Below, one piece after another: positions 9,183 through 18,627 of a DNA stretch of 64,000 bases. The first letter of the stretch is position 1; the number at the start of each line of letters is the position of its first letter. The notes under the pieces were generated by a model. That model was not told the DNA's origin. It saw only the letters and a list, made by a program, of their open reading frames with translations, and searched no databases. Made by a program: the position numbers and the translations under genes. Location: positions 310,001-374,000 of the forward strand of contig NZ_JAVIFT010000001.1 of assembly GCF_031157355.1 (NCBI RefSeq), read 5' to 3'. This DNA comes from Hyphomicrobium sp. LHD-15. GTDB taxonomy: Bacteria; Pseudomonadota; Alphaproteobacteria; Rhizobiales; Hyphomicrobiaceae.

Positions 9183-10028
9183 ATGTCGAATTCACAAGTT
9201 CGGGCGCGCGCCGGTGGCATCGCCGGGGCGGCTGCGGGCCATTCTGCCCCGCAAGATCAAGATTTCACACAGCAGGACGCTTTGCGCGACGAGGCCGGGA
9301 GGGTGCTTGCCGCCCAGCTCGATGCTGCGCTGCCGAATATCGACAACCTCGTCGATCGCCTCGCCGCCATTGCCGACGCCATCCCGGGTCGGGTTGCGTT
9401 TTCGACCAGCCTCGGTCTCGAAGATCAGGCCGTGCTGCACGCGATCGCGGCGTCCAAGCGCGATTTCGACGTTTTCACGCTCGATACCGGGCGCCATTTC
9501 CCCGAAACGCTGGAGACGCTGGAAGCGAGCGAGCTGCGCTATGCGCCGCTCAAGATCCGCGTGGCGTTTCCGGATGCCGCCGACGTCGAGCTTCTGGTCG
9601 CGCGCGACGGCATCATGGGTTTTCGCCAGTCGGTCGAAGCGCGCAAGGCGTGCTGCGACGTGCGCAAGGTCAGGCCGCTGAACAAAGCGCTCGCAGGCGC
9701 GGCCGGCTGGCTGACGGGCCTGCGTCGCGATCAGTCGTCGGAGCGGGCCCACGTGCCGTTCGCGGTCTGGGATGCGGAGCACGCGCTGGTCAAGCTCAAC
9801 CCGCTCGCCGATTGGAGCCTCGAAAAGCTCGAAGCCTACATCGCCGAGAACCACGTGCCGGTGAACGCGCTCCACGCGCGCGGTTTTCCGTCGATCGGTT
9901 GCCAGCCGTGCACGCGCGCGATCCGTCCTGGCGAAGACATCCGCGCCGGGCGCTGGTGGTGGGAAAACGAAGACGGCAAGGAATGCGGGCTGCATAACCG
10001 CCCGAAGTCGAAAGAGGCGCAGGCATGA
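9183..10028 (+). CDS. cysH: Adenosine 5'-phosphosulfate (APS) reductase
   Basis: A 281-residue thioredoxin-dependent reductase that makes sulfite from APS. The [10 protein letters not shown] pyrophosphate-binding loop is near residues 73-82. The cysteines fit the [4Fe-4S] APS-reductase type and not the PAPS type: C157-C158 and C240-x2-C243 as cluster ligands, with catalytic C268 in KECGLH. This agrees with the absence of an APS kinase here. ATG 9183 follows GGAGG by five bases. The stop overlaps cysD (ATGA), so cysHDN form one operon. Confidence 0.95.
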   Translation: MSNSQVRARAGGIAGAAAGHSAPQDQDFTQQDALRDEAGRVLAAQLDAALPNIDNLVDRLAAIADAIPGRVAFSTSLGLEDQAVLHAIAASKRDFDVFTLDTGRHFPETLETLEASELRYAPLKIRVAFPDAADVELLVARDGIMGFRQSVEARKACCDVRKVRPLNKALAGAAGWLTGLRRDQSSERAHVPFAVWDAEHALVKLNPLADWSLEKLEAYIAENHVPVNALHARGFPSIGCQPCTRAIRPGEDIRAGRWWWENEDGKECGLHNRPKSKEAQA

Positions 10029-10930
10029 CGCAGGCCGTTTCACATCTGGATCTCCTTGAAGCCGAGAGCATCCACATTTTCCGCGAGGCGGCGGCGCAGT
10101 TCCGCAAGCCCGTGCTGCTCTACTCGATCGGCAAGGACTCGACCGTCCTACTGCATCTTGCGCGCAAGGCGTTCTGGCCCGGCAAGCTGCCGTTCCCGCT
10201 CGTGCACATCGACACCGGCTGGAAGTTCCGGGACATGATCGCGTTCCGTGACAAGACGGCCCGCGATTTCGATCTCGACCTCATCGTTCACACCAACGAG
10301 GACGGCGCGGCGAAGGGCATCAACCCGATCGATTACGCGCCTTCCATCTACACGGACGTGATGAAAACGGTGCCGCTCAAGCAGGCGCTCGACAAATACG
10401 GATTTGATGCCGCGTTCGGCGGCGCACGCCGCGACGAGGAAGCGAGCCGCGCGAAGGAGCGCGTCTTCTCGTTCCGCGCCGAGGGACACCGCTGGGATCC
10501 GCGCCGGCAACGCCCAGAGATGTGGCGCCTTCTGAACGGACGCCTTGGCGCCGGCGAAACGGTGCGCGTGTTTCCGCTTTCCAATTGGACCGAGCGCGAC
10601 GTGTGGCGCTACATCCTGCGCGAGAAGCTCGACGTGGTGCCGCTCTACTTCGCCAAGGAGCGTCCGACGATCATCCGCAACGGCCAGCTTCTGATGAAGG
10701 ACGACGAGCGCCTTGCGGTGAAGCCCGGCGAAGAAGTGGTGAACCGGCGCGTGCGCTTCCGCACGCTCGGCTGCTATCCGCTGACCGCCGCCGTCGAATC
10801 CGATGCCGACACGATTGAAAGCGTGGTTGCGGAAACGCTCGGCGCGCGAACCTCCGAACGCCAGGGCCGCCTGATCGATCACGACCAGGCCGGTGCCATG
10901 GAGAAGAAAAAGCAGGAAGGGTACTTCTAA
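10025..10930 (+). CDS. cysD: Sulfate adenylyltransferase subunit 2
   Basis: A 301-residue ATP sulfurylase subunit with the PP-loop SIGKDS at residues 34-39, [10 protein letters not shown], and the conserved [16 protein letters not shown] block followed by the WRYI and [14 protein letters not shown] segments. With CysN it forms APS from sulfate and ATP. Its start overlaps the cysH stop by 4 bases and its stop overlaps the cysN start (TAATG), so the three proteins are probably made in matched amounts. Confidence 0.96.
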   Translation: MTQAVSHLDLLEAESIHIFREAAAQFRKPVLLYSIGKDSTVLLHLARKAFWPGKLPFPLVHIDTGWKFRDMIAFRDKTARDFDLDLIVHTNEDGAAKGINPIDYAPSIYTDVMKTVPLKQALDKYGFDAAFGGARRDEEASRAKERVFSFRAEGHRWDPRRQRPEMWRLLNGRLGAGETVRVFPLSNWTERDVWRYILREKLDVVPLYFAKERPTIIRNGQLLMKDDERLAVKPGEEVVNRRVRFRTLGCYPLTAAVESDADTIESVVAETLGARTSERQGRLIDHDQAGAMEKKKQEGYF

Positions 10931-12483
10931 TGTCCGCGCATCCGAACGCCCTTTCGACCGAGAAGGCCAAGAAGTCGAAGACGCTGAAGGTCGTCTCCGA
11001 CCAGACGAGCACGTCCGCAGCCCCCGCCGATCTCTCGAAGATCGCGCCCGAGCTTTCCGGCATGCTGCGGGTTCTGACTTGCGGATCGGTCGACGACGGC
11101 AAGTCGACGTTGATTGGGCGCCTGCTGTGGGACGCGACGGACCTCTACGACGATCAGCGCGAAACGCTCGAGCGCGGCAAGAAGGTCGACGGCGGCAATC
11201 CTGATTTCAGCTTGCTCATGGACGGCCTCGTCGCTGAACGCGAGCAGGGCATCACGATCGACATCGCGTGGCGCTATTTCGACACCGCAACGCGCCGCAT
11301 CGTCGTCATCGACAGCCCAGGCCATGAACAATACACGCGCAACATGGCGTCGGGCGCTTCGCACGCCGACGTCGCCATCCTGCTGATCGACGCGCGCCAT
11401 GGCATCAAGAAGCAGACCCGCCGTCATGCCGCCATCCTCGACCTGGTCGGCGTGAAGCGCGTCATTCTCGTCGTCAACAAGATGGATCTCGTCGACTGGT
11501 CGGAATCGGCCTTCCGCAAAATCGAGGCGGACTTCGAGACCTTCTCGTGGCGTTTCGGCTTCTGGGAGGCGACGGCGATTCCGACGGCCGCAGTCTCGGG
11601 CGACAATGTCGCGAGCGCCTCGCAACACATGCCCTGGTATACCGGGCCTACGCTGCTTCAGTACCTTGAGCAGCTCCCGAGCCGCGTCACCGAGCCCACC
11701 GGCCCGTTCCGCTTCCCCGTGCAGACGGTGCTTCGTGACAGCCGCAACGATTTCCGCGGCCTTGCCGGAACGGTCAGCGGCGGAAGCGTGCGGGTCGGCG
11801 AAACGGTGGTCGACGCACTCTCCAAGCGGACCGCGAAGGTTCTTCGCATCGCAACGATGAACGGCGATCTCGAGCAGGCCTCGCAGGGACAGGCGGTGGC
11901 AATTCAGCTCGACATCGATATCGACGTCGCGCGTGGCGCCGTTCTCTCCAAGGCCGATGCGCGCCCAACTGTTGCGCGTGTCATCGAGACCCGCATGGTA
12001 TGGCTCAGCGAGACGGCTTTCGATCCACGCGGGTCCTACCTCCTGCGCACCGCAACCGATTTGACGCCCGTCTCAAACCTGAAAATTCGTGCACTTCTCG
12101 ATCTCGAAACGCTGGAGACACATCCTTCCGAGGTGTGTTCGACGAACGATATCGCGATCAGCGAAATCGCGCTTGGGCGGGCCACCGCGCTCGACACCTT
12201 CGGCGAAGCGCCTGAAACTGGGAGCTTCATGCTGGTCGATGCGATCACGGGTGCGACGATCGCGGGCGGCATCGTTACGAACGCAAAGCCGGAAGCCGCC
12301 GAAGCCGATGAGAACACGTTCGTGCTGAAACGGGCGGTGCTCGAGCGCGGTCTCAACTCCGATCTCGGCGACAGACCGGAAACGCAAGCCGAGTTCCGCA
12401 GGCGCGCGAACGAGGTCGCCCTCATCCTGAGGGCCGCCGGCATCAACGTCGAGATCGAGACTCCGCCCGACTATTCGATTTAG
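10930..12483 (+). CDS. cysN: Sulfate adenylyltransferase subunit 1 (GTPase)
   Basis: A 517-residue translation-factor-like GTPase that drives APS synthesis by GTP hydrolysis. G1 is GSVDDGKS at residues 52-59, G3 is DSPGH at 128-132 and G4 is NKMD at 184-187. Two beta-barrel domains follow. The chain ends without the fused CysC kinase found in CysNC proteins, matching an APS-reductase route that needs no PAPS. The first 40 residues are a lysine/serine-rich extension. Confidence 0.95.
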   Translation: MSAHPNALSTEKAKKSKTLKVVSDQTSTSAAPADLSKIAPELSGMLRVLTCGSVDDGKSTLIGRLLWDATDLYDDQRETLERGKKVDGGNPDFSLLMDGLVAEREQGITIDIAWRYFDTATRRIVVIDSPGHEQYTRNMASGASHADVAILLIDARHGIKKQTRRHAAILDLVGVKRVILVVNKMDLVDWSESAFRKIEADFETFSWRFGFWEATAIPTAAVSGDNVASASQHMPWYTGPTLLQYLEQLPSRVTEPTGPFRFPVQTVLRDSRNDFRGLAGTVSGGSVRVGETVVDALSKRTAKVLRIATMNGDLEQASQGQAVAIQLDIDIDVARGAVLSKADARPTVARVIETRMVWLSETAFDPRGSYLLRTATDLTPVSNLKIRALLDLETLETHPSEVCSTNDIAISEIALGRATALDTFGEAPETGSFMLVDAITGATIAGGIVTNAKPEAAEADENTFVLKRAVLERGLNSDLGDRPETQAEFRRRANEVALILRAAGINVEIETPPDYSI

Positions 12484-12500
12484 CCATAGCGCAACGAACT

Positions 12501-12528
12501 GAAATTCGCGGTCTCGGCCGCGAATTTC
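12501..12528. terminator. Perfect hairpin after cysN, possible weak terminator or processing site
   Basis: An 11-base inverted repeat (GAAATTCGCGG / CCGCGAATTTC) with a 6-base loop begins 18 bases after the cysN stop. No T-run follows, so it may stabilise the cysHDN transcript or only partly stop it before the TauE-like gene. Confidence 0.5.
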
Positions 12529-12594
12529 CTGATCGTCACGCCGCAGCATCTTTGCTATCGGTTGGCAGCAATAACGGAAGCGCTGCCCACCATC

Positions 12595-13335
12595 ATGGAT
12601 GAAGTCCTTCTCTACGTGATCATCGGCTTCGTGGCTCAGATGATCGACGGCGCCATCGGCATGGCCTACGGCGTCACCGCGAGTTCGGTGCTGCTCAGCG
12701 CGGGCGTTCCGCCAGCGACCGCCAGCGCCTGCGTGCACGCGGCGGAGACCTTCACCACGGGCGCATCCGGGCTCGCGCACTGGAAGCTCGGCAATGTCGA
12801 TCGCAAGCTGATCTGGCGTCTCGCGGTACCGGGTATGATCGGCGGCGCGATCGGCGCCTATGCCCTTTCGGAATTCGACGGCGACACGCTGAAGCCCTAC
12901 ATCAGCGTGTATCTGCTGCTGCTCGGCCTCGTCATCATCTGGAAGGCGCTTGTCCGCCGACCGCTCGAGGCGCCGCAACCGCGCTCCGTCGCGCCGCTCG
13001 GGTTCGCAGGCGGACTGCTCGACGCAATGGGCGGCGGCGGCTGGGGCCCGATCGTGGCGTCGAGCCTGCTCGGCCAGGGCGCGACACCGCGCTACGCGAT
13101 CGGCTCGGTCAACCTCGCCGAGTTCTTCGTCACCCTCACGATCTCAGTGACATTCTTTTTCACGATCGGGCTCGGTCTGTGGCCGATCATCACCGGGCTC
13201 GTCGTTGGCGGCGTGATCGCGGCTCCGTTCGCGGCGCTCGCTGCCAAGCACGTTCCCGCAAAGCTGCTGATGCTCGTCGTCGGATGCGTCGTCATCGGGC
13301 TCAGCCTCCGCACGCTCTATCTCACGCTGCAGTAA
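12595..13335 (+). CDS. TauE/SafE-family sulfite/sulfonate permease (first copy)
   Basis: A 246-residue membrane protein with about seven or eight hydrophobic segments. It has the family's paired motifs: GFVAQMIDGAIGMAYG at the N-terminus and the repeated GFAGGLLDAMGGGGWGP in the second half. TauE/SafE proteins move sulfite, sulfonates or other sulfur anions across the inner membrane. ATG 12595 is used, with GGAAG upstream; a TTG at 12562 lacks a site. The place after cysHDN suggests a role in sulfur assimilation, perhaps sulfite export or sulfate uptake. Confidence 0.85.
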   Translation: MDEVLLYVIIGFVAQMIDGAIGMAYGVTASSVLLSAGVPPATASACVHAAETFTTGASGLAHWKLGNVDRKLIWRLAVPGMIGGAIGAYALSEFDGDTLKPYISVYLLLLGLVIIWKALVRRPLEAPQPRSVAPLGFAGGLLDAMGGGGWGPIVASSLLGQGATPRYAIGSVNLAEFFVTLTISVTFFFTIGLGLWPIITGLVVGGVIAAPFAALAAKHVPAKLLMLVVGCVVIGLSLRTLYLTLQ

Positions 13336-13358
13336 TCATCTCGCCAATCCGGGTTCCG

Positions 13359-14162
13359 ATGTTCGACGCTTCCATGCTCTCGCTTTGGCCGCAAATCATC
13401 GCAGGCGGCTTCTGTGTCGGGTTTCTCGTCGGCATGACCGGCGTCGGTGCCGGTTCGCTGATGACGCCGTTCCTCATTACGCACATCGGCGTGCAGCCGG
13501 CGCTCGCGGTCGGGACGGATCTGCTGTTTGCCTCGATCACGAAAGCATCGGCCGCCGCACCGCATCACGCGTTCGGCAACGTGAACTGGCGGATTGTTCG
13601 CTGGCTCGCAGCCGGAAGCGTGCCCGGCGCGATCGCGATGCTCGCGCTCATCGAGTGGCTGGAACCTGATCTCGCCGTGATGGCGCATGTCATCAAGACG
13701 GCGCTGGTAACGGCCCTGATCCTGAGCTCGATCGCGATCCTGATCTATCCGTTCATCACGCGCGGCAAATGGAAGGACGCGCTGGAGGCCCCGCAGCATC
13801 CGATCCGCCCGCTGCCGACGCTGCTGCTCGGCCTCGTGCTCGGTTCGATCGTAACGCTGACCTCGGTCGGCGCCGGCGCGATCGGCGTCGTCGTTCTGAC
13901 GCTGCTCTATCCGGCGCTCAAGACGCGCCACCTGATCGGCACGGACATCGTGCACGCAGTGCCGCTGACGCTGGTTTCCGGGCTTGGCCACCTCGGCATG
14001 GGGAACACGAACTTCACGCTGCTCGGGCTTTTGCTCGCGGGCTCGCTGCCGGGCATCGCGATCGGATCACGCCTCACCGGGCGATTGCCGGAATGGTTCC
14101 TGCGCGCCACGCTCGCCGCGATCCTGGTGTTCGCGGCGTATCAGCTTTTTTCGAAGCTTTAG
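13359..14162 (+). CDS. TauE/SafE-family permease (second copy)
   Basis: A 267-residue membrane protein, again TauE/SafE-like: GFLVGMTGVGAGSLMTPFLI near residues 20-39 and a second GLVLGSIVTLTSVGAGAIGV repeat near 155-174. It shares fold but little close sequence with the copy at 12595-13335, so the pair is not a recent duplication. It starts 23 bases after the first copy and probably belongs to the same transcript. The ATG at 13374 is an alternative start. Confidence 0.85.
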   Translation: MFDASMLSLWPQIIAGGFCVGFLVGMTGVGAGSLMTPFLITHIGVQPALAVGTDLLFASITKASAAAPHHAFGNVNWRIVRWLAAGSVPGAIAMLALIEWLEPDLAVMAHVIKTALVTALILSSIAILIYPFITRGKWKDALEAPQHPIRPLPTLLLGLVLGSIVTLTSVGAGAIGVVVLTLLYPALKTRHLIGTDIVHAVPLTLVSGLGHLGMGNTNFTLLGLLLAGSLPGIAIGSRLTGRLPEWFLRATLAAILVFAAYQLFSKL

Positions 14163-14174
14163 GGCCGCGCTTGC

Positions 14175-14199
14175 CGTCCTCGGGACAAACCCGAGGACG
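14175..14199. terminator. Hairpin between convergent transport and cysI genes
   Basis: A perfect 10-base stem (CGTCCTCGGG / CCCGAGGACG) with a 5-base loop lies between the second TauE-like gene and cysI, which converge here. It has no T-run on either side, so it is at best a weak terminator. Confidence 0.45.
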
Positions 14200-14220
14200 A
14201 AAACGTGAGCCTGGCGGCGC

Positions 14221-15936
14221 TCAGACGAGCGTGATGTCGCTGTGGAAGGTATTGCCGCCGAGGGTTGGCTTCACGGCGCCAATACGGATCACGAAGTCTC
14301 CGAAGCGCTCGCCCTCCTCGCGCTCCTTGGCGAAGCGCAGGAACAGTGGTTCCAACAGCTCGACGATGCGCGCCTTGCCGATGTCCTGCGCATAGAGCTT
14401 GTTCAGACGCGTGCCGTCGTGAGCGGCGCCGAGATAGAGGTTGTAGAGCCCCGGCGCGCGACCGACGAAACCGATTTCCGCCATGTACGGGCGCCCGCAC
14501 CCGTTCGGGCAGCCGGTCATGCGGATCACGATGTCCTCTTGCCGGAGGCCTGCCTTGTCGAGGCTATCCTCGAGCGTGGTGATCAGCTCCGGCAGGAAGC
14601 GCTCCGCCTCGGCCAAGGCCAAAGCGCAGGTCGGCAGAGCAACGCAGGTGATGGAGTTGCGGCGCAAGCCCGACGACGTCTCGATGACGACGCCGTGTGC
14701 TTTCAGGATGGCGTCGATCTTGGACTTCTGCTTGGCGCTGGCGTTGCAGATGATGATGTTCTGATTGCCGGTGACCGAGAAGGTCACGCCGCCGGCCTTG
14801 GCGATCTCGCGGATTGCCGTGCGCAGGCGCTTATCCGGCCAGTCCTTGATGCGGCCGGCTTCGATGAAGAGGCCGAGGTGCCACTTCTTGTCGGGGCCCT
14901 GATACCAGCCGATGGGGTCGCCCATCGACGTGAACTTGAAGGGACGCGCTTCGCCGAGCTTGTAGCCCAGGCGGCTCTCGACCTCGGCGCGGTACTTGTC
15001 GACGCCGAACCGCTCGACCGTGTATTTCAGGCGCGCGTTCTTGCGCAATTCGCGATTGCCCCAGTCGCGCTGCACGAGCATGACCTTCTCGGCCACGTCG
15101 ACCGCCTGCTCGGGCGTGCAGAAGCCGATCACGTCACCGGTGCGCGGGAAGGTATCGAGTTCGCCATGAGTCATGCCCATGCCGCCGCCGATGCTGACGT
15201 TCCAGCCGGCGAGTTGGCCCTTGGCATCGGTGATGGCGATGAAGCCGAGGTCATGCGCGAACACGTCGCCGTCGTTGTGCGGAGGCACGGCGATCACGAT
15301 CTTGAACTTACGCGGCAGGTAGTGAACTCCGTAGAGCGGCTCGGTATCGACGACAGCCGGACGCGACAGATCCTCGACCTTGTCGCCGTCGAGCCAGATC
15401 TCGTGGTAGGCGCTCGTCTTCGGCAGCAGGTGGTCGCTGACCTTGCGCGCGAAGTCGGCCGCAGCGGCATGGACGGGCGAGAAGAACGGATTTCCGACGC
15501 ACATCACGTTGCGGTTGACGTCGCCGCAAGCGGCGATGGTGTCGAGGCAGGCGCCGTTGATCGCCTGCATGGTGCGGCGCAGGTTGGCCTTGATCACGCC
15601 GTGGTACTGGAAGGTCGCGCGCGTCGTGAGGCGCAGCGTGCCATTGGCGTAAGTGCTCGCGATGTCATCGAGCTTGAGCCACTGCTCCGGCGTCACGAGG
15701 CCGCCCGGCAAGCGCAGGCGGATCATGAAGCTGAAGGCTTTCTCAAGCTTCTTCTTTGCACGCTCACCGCGCACGTCACGGTCATCCTGCATGTAGGAGC
15801 CGTGGAACTTGATGAGCTGCGTATCATCCTCGGAGATCGCGCCGGTCTCGACGTGAGACAGCCCGTCGGCAATCGTTCCGCGAAGGAAGTGGCTTTCCTC
15901 TTTGAGGAATTCGTTTTTTGCGCGTTTGTCGGTCAT
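14221..15936 (-). CDS. cysI: Assimilatory sulfite reductase hemoprotein, beta component
   Basis: A 571-residue siroheme/[4Fe-4S] protein reducing sulfite to sulfide. Cluster ligands are C431-x5-C437 (CVALPTC) and C476-x3-C480 (GCPNGCGRP), with the same 38-residue gap as E. coli CysI. The conserved HESNYLRGTI-like start (here EESHFLRGTI) and FHGSYMQDDRD fit the family. ATG 15936 is chosen over 15969 because it matches the usual N-terminus, although neither has a strong ribosome site. It follows cysJ by 91 bases on the same strand and should receive electrons from it. Confidence 0.94.
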   Translation of the reverse strand: MTDKRAKNEFLKEESHFLRGTIADGLSHVETGAISEDDTQLIKFHGSYMQDDRDVRGERAKKKLEKAFSFMIRLRLPGGLVTPEQWLKLDDIASTYANGTLRLTTRATFQYHGVIKANLRRTMQAINGACLDTIAACGDVNRNVMCVGNPFFSPVHAAAADFARKVSDHLLPKTSAYHEIWLDGDKVEDLSRPAVVDTEPLYGVHYLPRKFKIVIAVPPHNDGDVFAHDLGFIAITDAKGQLAGWNVSIGGGMGMTHGELDTFPRTGDVIGFCTPEQAVDVAEKVMLVQRDWGNRELRKNARLKYTVERFGVDKYRAEVESRLGYKLGEARPFKFTSMGDPIGWYQGPDKKWHLGLFIEAGRIKDWPDKRLRTAIREIAKAGGVTFSVTGNQNIIICNASAKQKSKIDAILKAHGVVIETSSGLRRNSITCVALPTCALALAEAERFLPELITTLEDSLDKAGLRQEDIVIRMTGCPNGCGRPYMAEIGFVGRAPGLYNLYLGAAHDGTRLNKLYAQDIGKARIVELLEPLFLRFAKEREEGERFGDFVIRIGAVKPTLGGNTFHSDITLV

Positions 15937-16027
15937 TGGGAAAAATCCAGTGAAGGCGGCATTGGGCAACAGGCAATCGGCAAGCGGGGCGTTACGTGTG
16001 CCGATTGCCGCGTGCCGCTTGCCTTCT

Positions 16028-17818
16028 CTAATAGACGTCGCGTTGATAGCGGCCGGCCTTGGTCAGCTCCTTGAGCTTTGCGCGGCCTGCCTCCTCATCG
16101 CCCTTGGCGGTCTCGGCGAGAATGCGGGCCAGCGTGACGTCGACGTCCTTGGCCATGCCCTTCTCGTCGCCGCAGACATAGATGTGCGCGCCGTCGTCGA
16201 TCCACTTCGACAGCTCCTGGCGGCGCTCCCAAAGCTTGGTCTGGACGTAGATCTTCTCCGGCTGATCGCGGGAGAAGGCGACATCGATGCGCGACAGCAC
16301 GCCGGACGCGAGATGGTCCTGCCATTCGAGCTGATAGAGGAAGTCGTAAGAGAAGTTGCGCTCGCCGAAGAACAGCCAGCTCTTGCCCTTGTCGCCGTTC
16401 TCCGCGCGCTCCTCGATGAAGCCGCGATAAGGCGCGACGCCGGTGCCGGCGCCGATCATGATGATCGGGCGGTCTCCGTCGGCGGGAAGGCCGAAGTGGC
16501 GGTTCGGCTTCACGTAGATGCGCGCCTTACCGCCGACCTTGCAACGATCGGCGAGATAGGTGGAGGTCACGCCCTTGCGGGCTTTGCCGTGGGACGACCA
16601 GCGGACGGTTCCGACCAGCAGGTGGGCTTCGCCGGGATGCGCCTTCTGGCTCGAGGCGACGGAATAGAGACGCCCGGGCAACGGCCGCAGCAGCTTCGTG
16701 AACTGCTCGCCGCTGAGCTTCTCGGGGAACGTCTCGAACAGGTCGATCAATTGCCGATCGGCCGAGAAGCGCGCGAGTTCGCCCTCTTCCAGAAGCTTTG
16801 CAACGCCCTTGCTGCCGGTGAGCTTGGCATAGCCATCCACCAGCGGACGCGACAGCGTCGTGATGTCGTAATTCTCGACGAGCTTCTTCTTGAGGTCGGC
16901 GCTGCCGGCGAGGCCGACTGCCTTCAGGAGATCCTCGGCGAGATCGGGATCGTTTTCGGGGTAGAGGCCGATGGCATCGCCGGGTTTATAGACGAAGCCT
17001 GGATCCTCGACCGTGAACTCGGCATGCCAAGTCTCGCGCGTCGAGCCGGTGCCGTTCAAATCGATCAACGCCGTGATCTCAGCCTCGGCCGGGTTCTCGG
17101 CGGTGAAACGCGGCTCGTCATCTTCGTCGGCGGAGACCGGCGCCTTGAAATCCACATGGACGACGGTCGCGGAGCCTGCGGCATCAGCCGGCGCGATGGT
17201 TTCGAGCGCCTTGTCGGTCCAGGCGGCCGCGGCCTTCTGGAAGTCGAGGTCGAGATCCTGGCGGTCGGCGGCGCGGGTGCCGCCGAGGGCTTCGATCCGT
17301 TTGTCGATCTCTTTGCCTGTCTGGCAGAAATTCACGTAGGCGGTATCGCCCAGCGCCAGGACGGCAAAACGCACGCCCTCGAAGCGCGGCGCGCCCTCCG
17401 CCATCAGCGCCTTGTAGAAATCAGCCGCGCGCTGCGGGGGATCGCCCTCACCCCAGGTCGAGATGTAGACGATCAGGTTCTTGGACTTGGCGATGGTGGC
17501 GAGATCGGCGTCCGCCATGTCGACGACGCGCGCGTCGAAGTTCTGCTTGGCCGCGAGCTTCTTGGCTTTGAGAGCCAGGGTTTCGGTGTTTCCGGATTCA
17601 CTGCCGTAAAGAATAGTGAGCGGCTGGCGCGGACGCTGGGCCGGTGCCGGCGCGACGGCTCCTGCCGCGACCTGCCCCTGGGCGGCATCCAATCCGGCCA
17701 GAAAGCCCGATAGCCAGCTTCGCTGCAACGGCGTCGAGCGCTGAACGAGTTGGTTCAGCACATTGATATCTTCGGCCGTGAACGGCGCATTCTTCGGCAA
17801 AAACGGCACCGCGGTCAC
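16028..17818 (-). CDS. cysJ: Sulfite reductase flavoprotein, alpha component
   Basis: A roughly 596-residue NADPH-linked diflavin reductase. An N-terminal segment (PFLPKNAPFTAEDI) precedes a flavodoxin domain (ILYGSESGNTETLA near residues 80-93). A FAD-binding domain with RLYSVASS follows, then an NADPH-binding C-terminus ending in KELTKAGRYQRDVY. The GTG at 17818 has a purine-rich GGAGGAGGAG directly upstream; this block is itself codons 2-4 of the alternative ATG at 17833, so the GTG is the better start. It probably forms one unit with cysI. Confidence 0.92.
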   Translation of the reverse strand: MTAVPFLPKNAPFTAEDINVLNQLVQRSTPLQRSWLSGFLAGLDAAQGQVAAGAVAPAPAQRPRQPLTILYGSESGNTETLALKAKKLAAKQNFDARVVDMADADLATIAKSKNLIVYISTWGEGDPPQRAADFYKALMAEGAPRFEGVRFAVLALGDTAYVNFCQTGKEIDKRIEALGGTRAADRQDLDLDFQKAAAAWTDKALETIAPADAAGSATVVHVDFKAPVSADEDDEPRFTAENPAEAEITALIDLNGTGSTRETWHAEFTVEDPGFVYKPGDAIGLYPENDPDLAEDLLKAVGLAGSADLKKKLVENYDITTLSRPLVDGYAKLTGSKGVAKLLEEGELARFSADRQLIDLFETFPEKLSGEQFTKLLRPLPGRLYSVASSQKAHPGEAHLLVGTVRWSSHGKARKGVTSTYLADRCKVGGKARIYVKPNRHFGLPADGDRPIIMIGAGTGVAPYRGFIEERAENGDKGKSWLFFGERNFSYDFLYQLEWQDHLASGVLSRIDVAFSRDQPEKIYVQTKLWERRQELSKWIDDGAHIYVCGDEKGMAKDVDVTLARILAETAKGDEEAGRAKLKELTKAGRYQRDVY

Positions 17819-18329
17819 CCGCTCCTCCTCCATCACACCCCAGGAACCCGATTGCTTTTTCTTCTCTCGCAATCGCGCTCGGACTTCTACAGGTTGCTTC
17901 CGCAATCCAGCGCGCAAACACCCTGCGTTTTTAAGGATCCTGCTTCCGGTTGGAAAACCGGGTCCTCTCCTCGCTTATGTGCGAGAAGGCCCCTTCCCGA
18001 AGCACACTAGCAGCCTTTCGTAAAGCCGGTCCTACAGGCTGCCAAATCCAGATCGCCGGAGATACACCAACGTAGAAATTTTTTCCATGGGTTTAAGGTC
18101 GCGACCGAAGGATCGCAATGTCATTCCGATACGGCTCGCCGTACTAGTCTGTGATTGCAGAGGAGCCTCTTAAATCGCGCCGGTTTTGTGCCCTTCAAGC
18201 GCTAAGCAGCCGGACGGTTTCAGCCGCTTTGCTGCGCTTGCTCAATCCCACCGCGGACACCCTTCCGTCCATAGACTGGACGCCAGACTTTGGTCGGTGC
18301 CACACGAAGTCGTGACGCACTGTTACTTT

Positions 18330-18344
18330 GATCCGCAGACCGAG
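18330..18344 (+). repeat. Direct repeat, copy 1, upstream of pqqA
   Basis: A 15-base sequence (GATCCGCAGACCGAG) that recurs with one mismatch 61 bases downstream at 18391-18405. The 61-base spacing is close to six helical turns, which would place both copies on the same DNA face. A regulator-binding site is an inference. Confidence 0.6.
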
Positions 18345-18390
18345 TGTGGTTACGTATTTCCATAGTGATCGCGCTTGACAAGCTGGGCTC

Positions 18391-18405
18391 GATCCGCAGA
18401 CTGAG
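18391..18405 (+). repeat. Direct repeat, copy 2, upstream of pqqA
   Basis: The second copy (GATCCGCAGACTGAG, 14 of 15 bases identical) starts ten bases after a TTGACA hexamer and ends about 96 bases before the pqqA start. It overlaps where the -10 box would fall, so a protein bound here could repress transcription. Confidence 0.6.
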
Positions 18406-18501
18406 AGGGTCAAAAAGCAAGACTGACCAACTCGGTGGGGGACCCTTGGCGGGGCGCTCCTTCTGGAAAGCAGCTTGGCGCATTTTAAGGAGGAAACCAT
18501 C

Positions 18502-18591
18502 ATGAAGATCTGGACCAAGCCCGCAGTTCGCGAGCAGGAAGTTGGCCTCGAAGTCACGAGCTACCTGCCGGCTGAGATCGACCTCATCTAA
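18502..18591 (+). CDS. pqqA: PqqA, precursor peptide of pyrroloquinoline quinone
   Basis: A 29-residue peptide that supplies the glutamate and tyrosine carbon skeleton of PQQ. The E-x3-Y motif is present (E17, Y21, in EVTSY), with the usual N-terminal KIWTKP. AAGGAGG sits eight bases before the ATG, a strong site fitting the high demand for this peptide. pqqB begins about 245 bases downstream, with a hairpin between them. Confidence 0.96.
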   Translation: MKIWTKPAVREQEVGLEVTSYLPAEIDLI

Positions 18592-18627
18592 TCGATCCGC
18601 TCGCAACGCGTTTGAGCAGTTCTGACG

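Larger units (their letters stand above)
17819..18501. other. Long intergenic region between cysJ and pqqA (divergent promoters)
   Basis: About 680 bases with no supported gene. The cysJ promoter lies at the low end and the pqqA promoter at the high end. A TTGACA at 18375-18380 with a poor -10 candidate (CAGACT, 18397-18402) is the best-looking promoter for pqqA. It is bracketed by the direct repeats described at 18330 and 18391. A short palindrome (TACGG/CCGTA) occurs near 18130-18145. Confidence 0.5.

Noticed and set aside
14242-16074. A 610-codon frame antisense to cysI, and a 603-codon frame antisense to cysJ (15902-17713)
   Set aside because: Both lie over certain genes, lack ribosome sites and show no recognisable domain.
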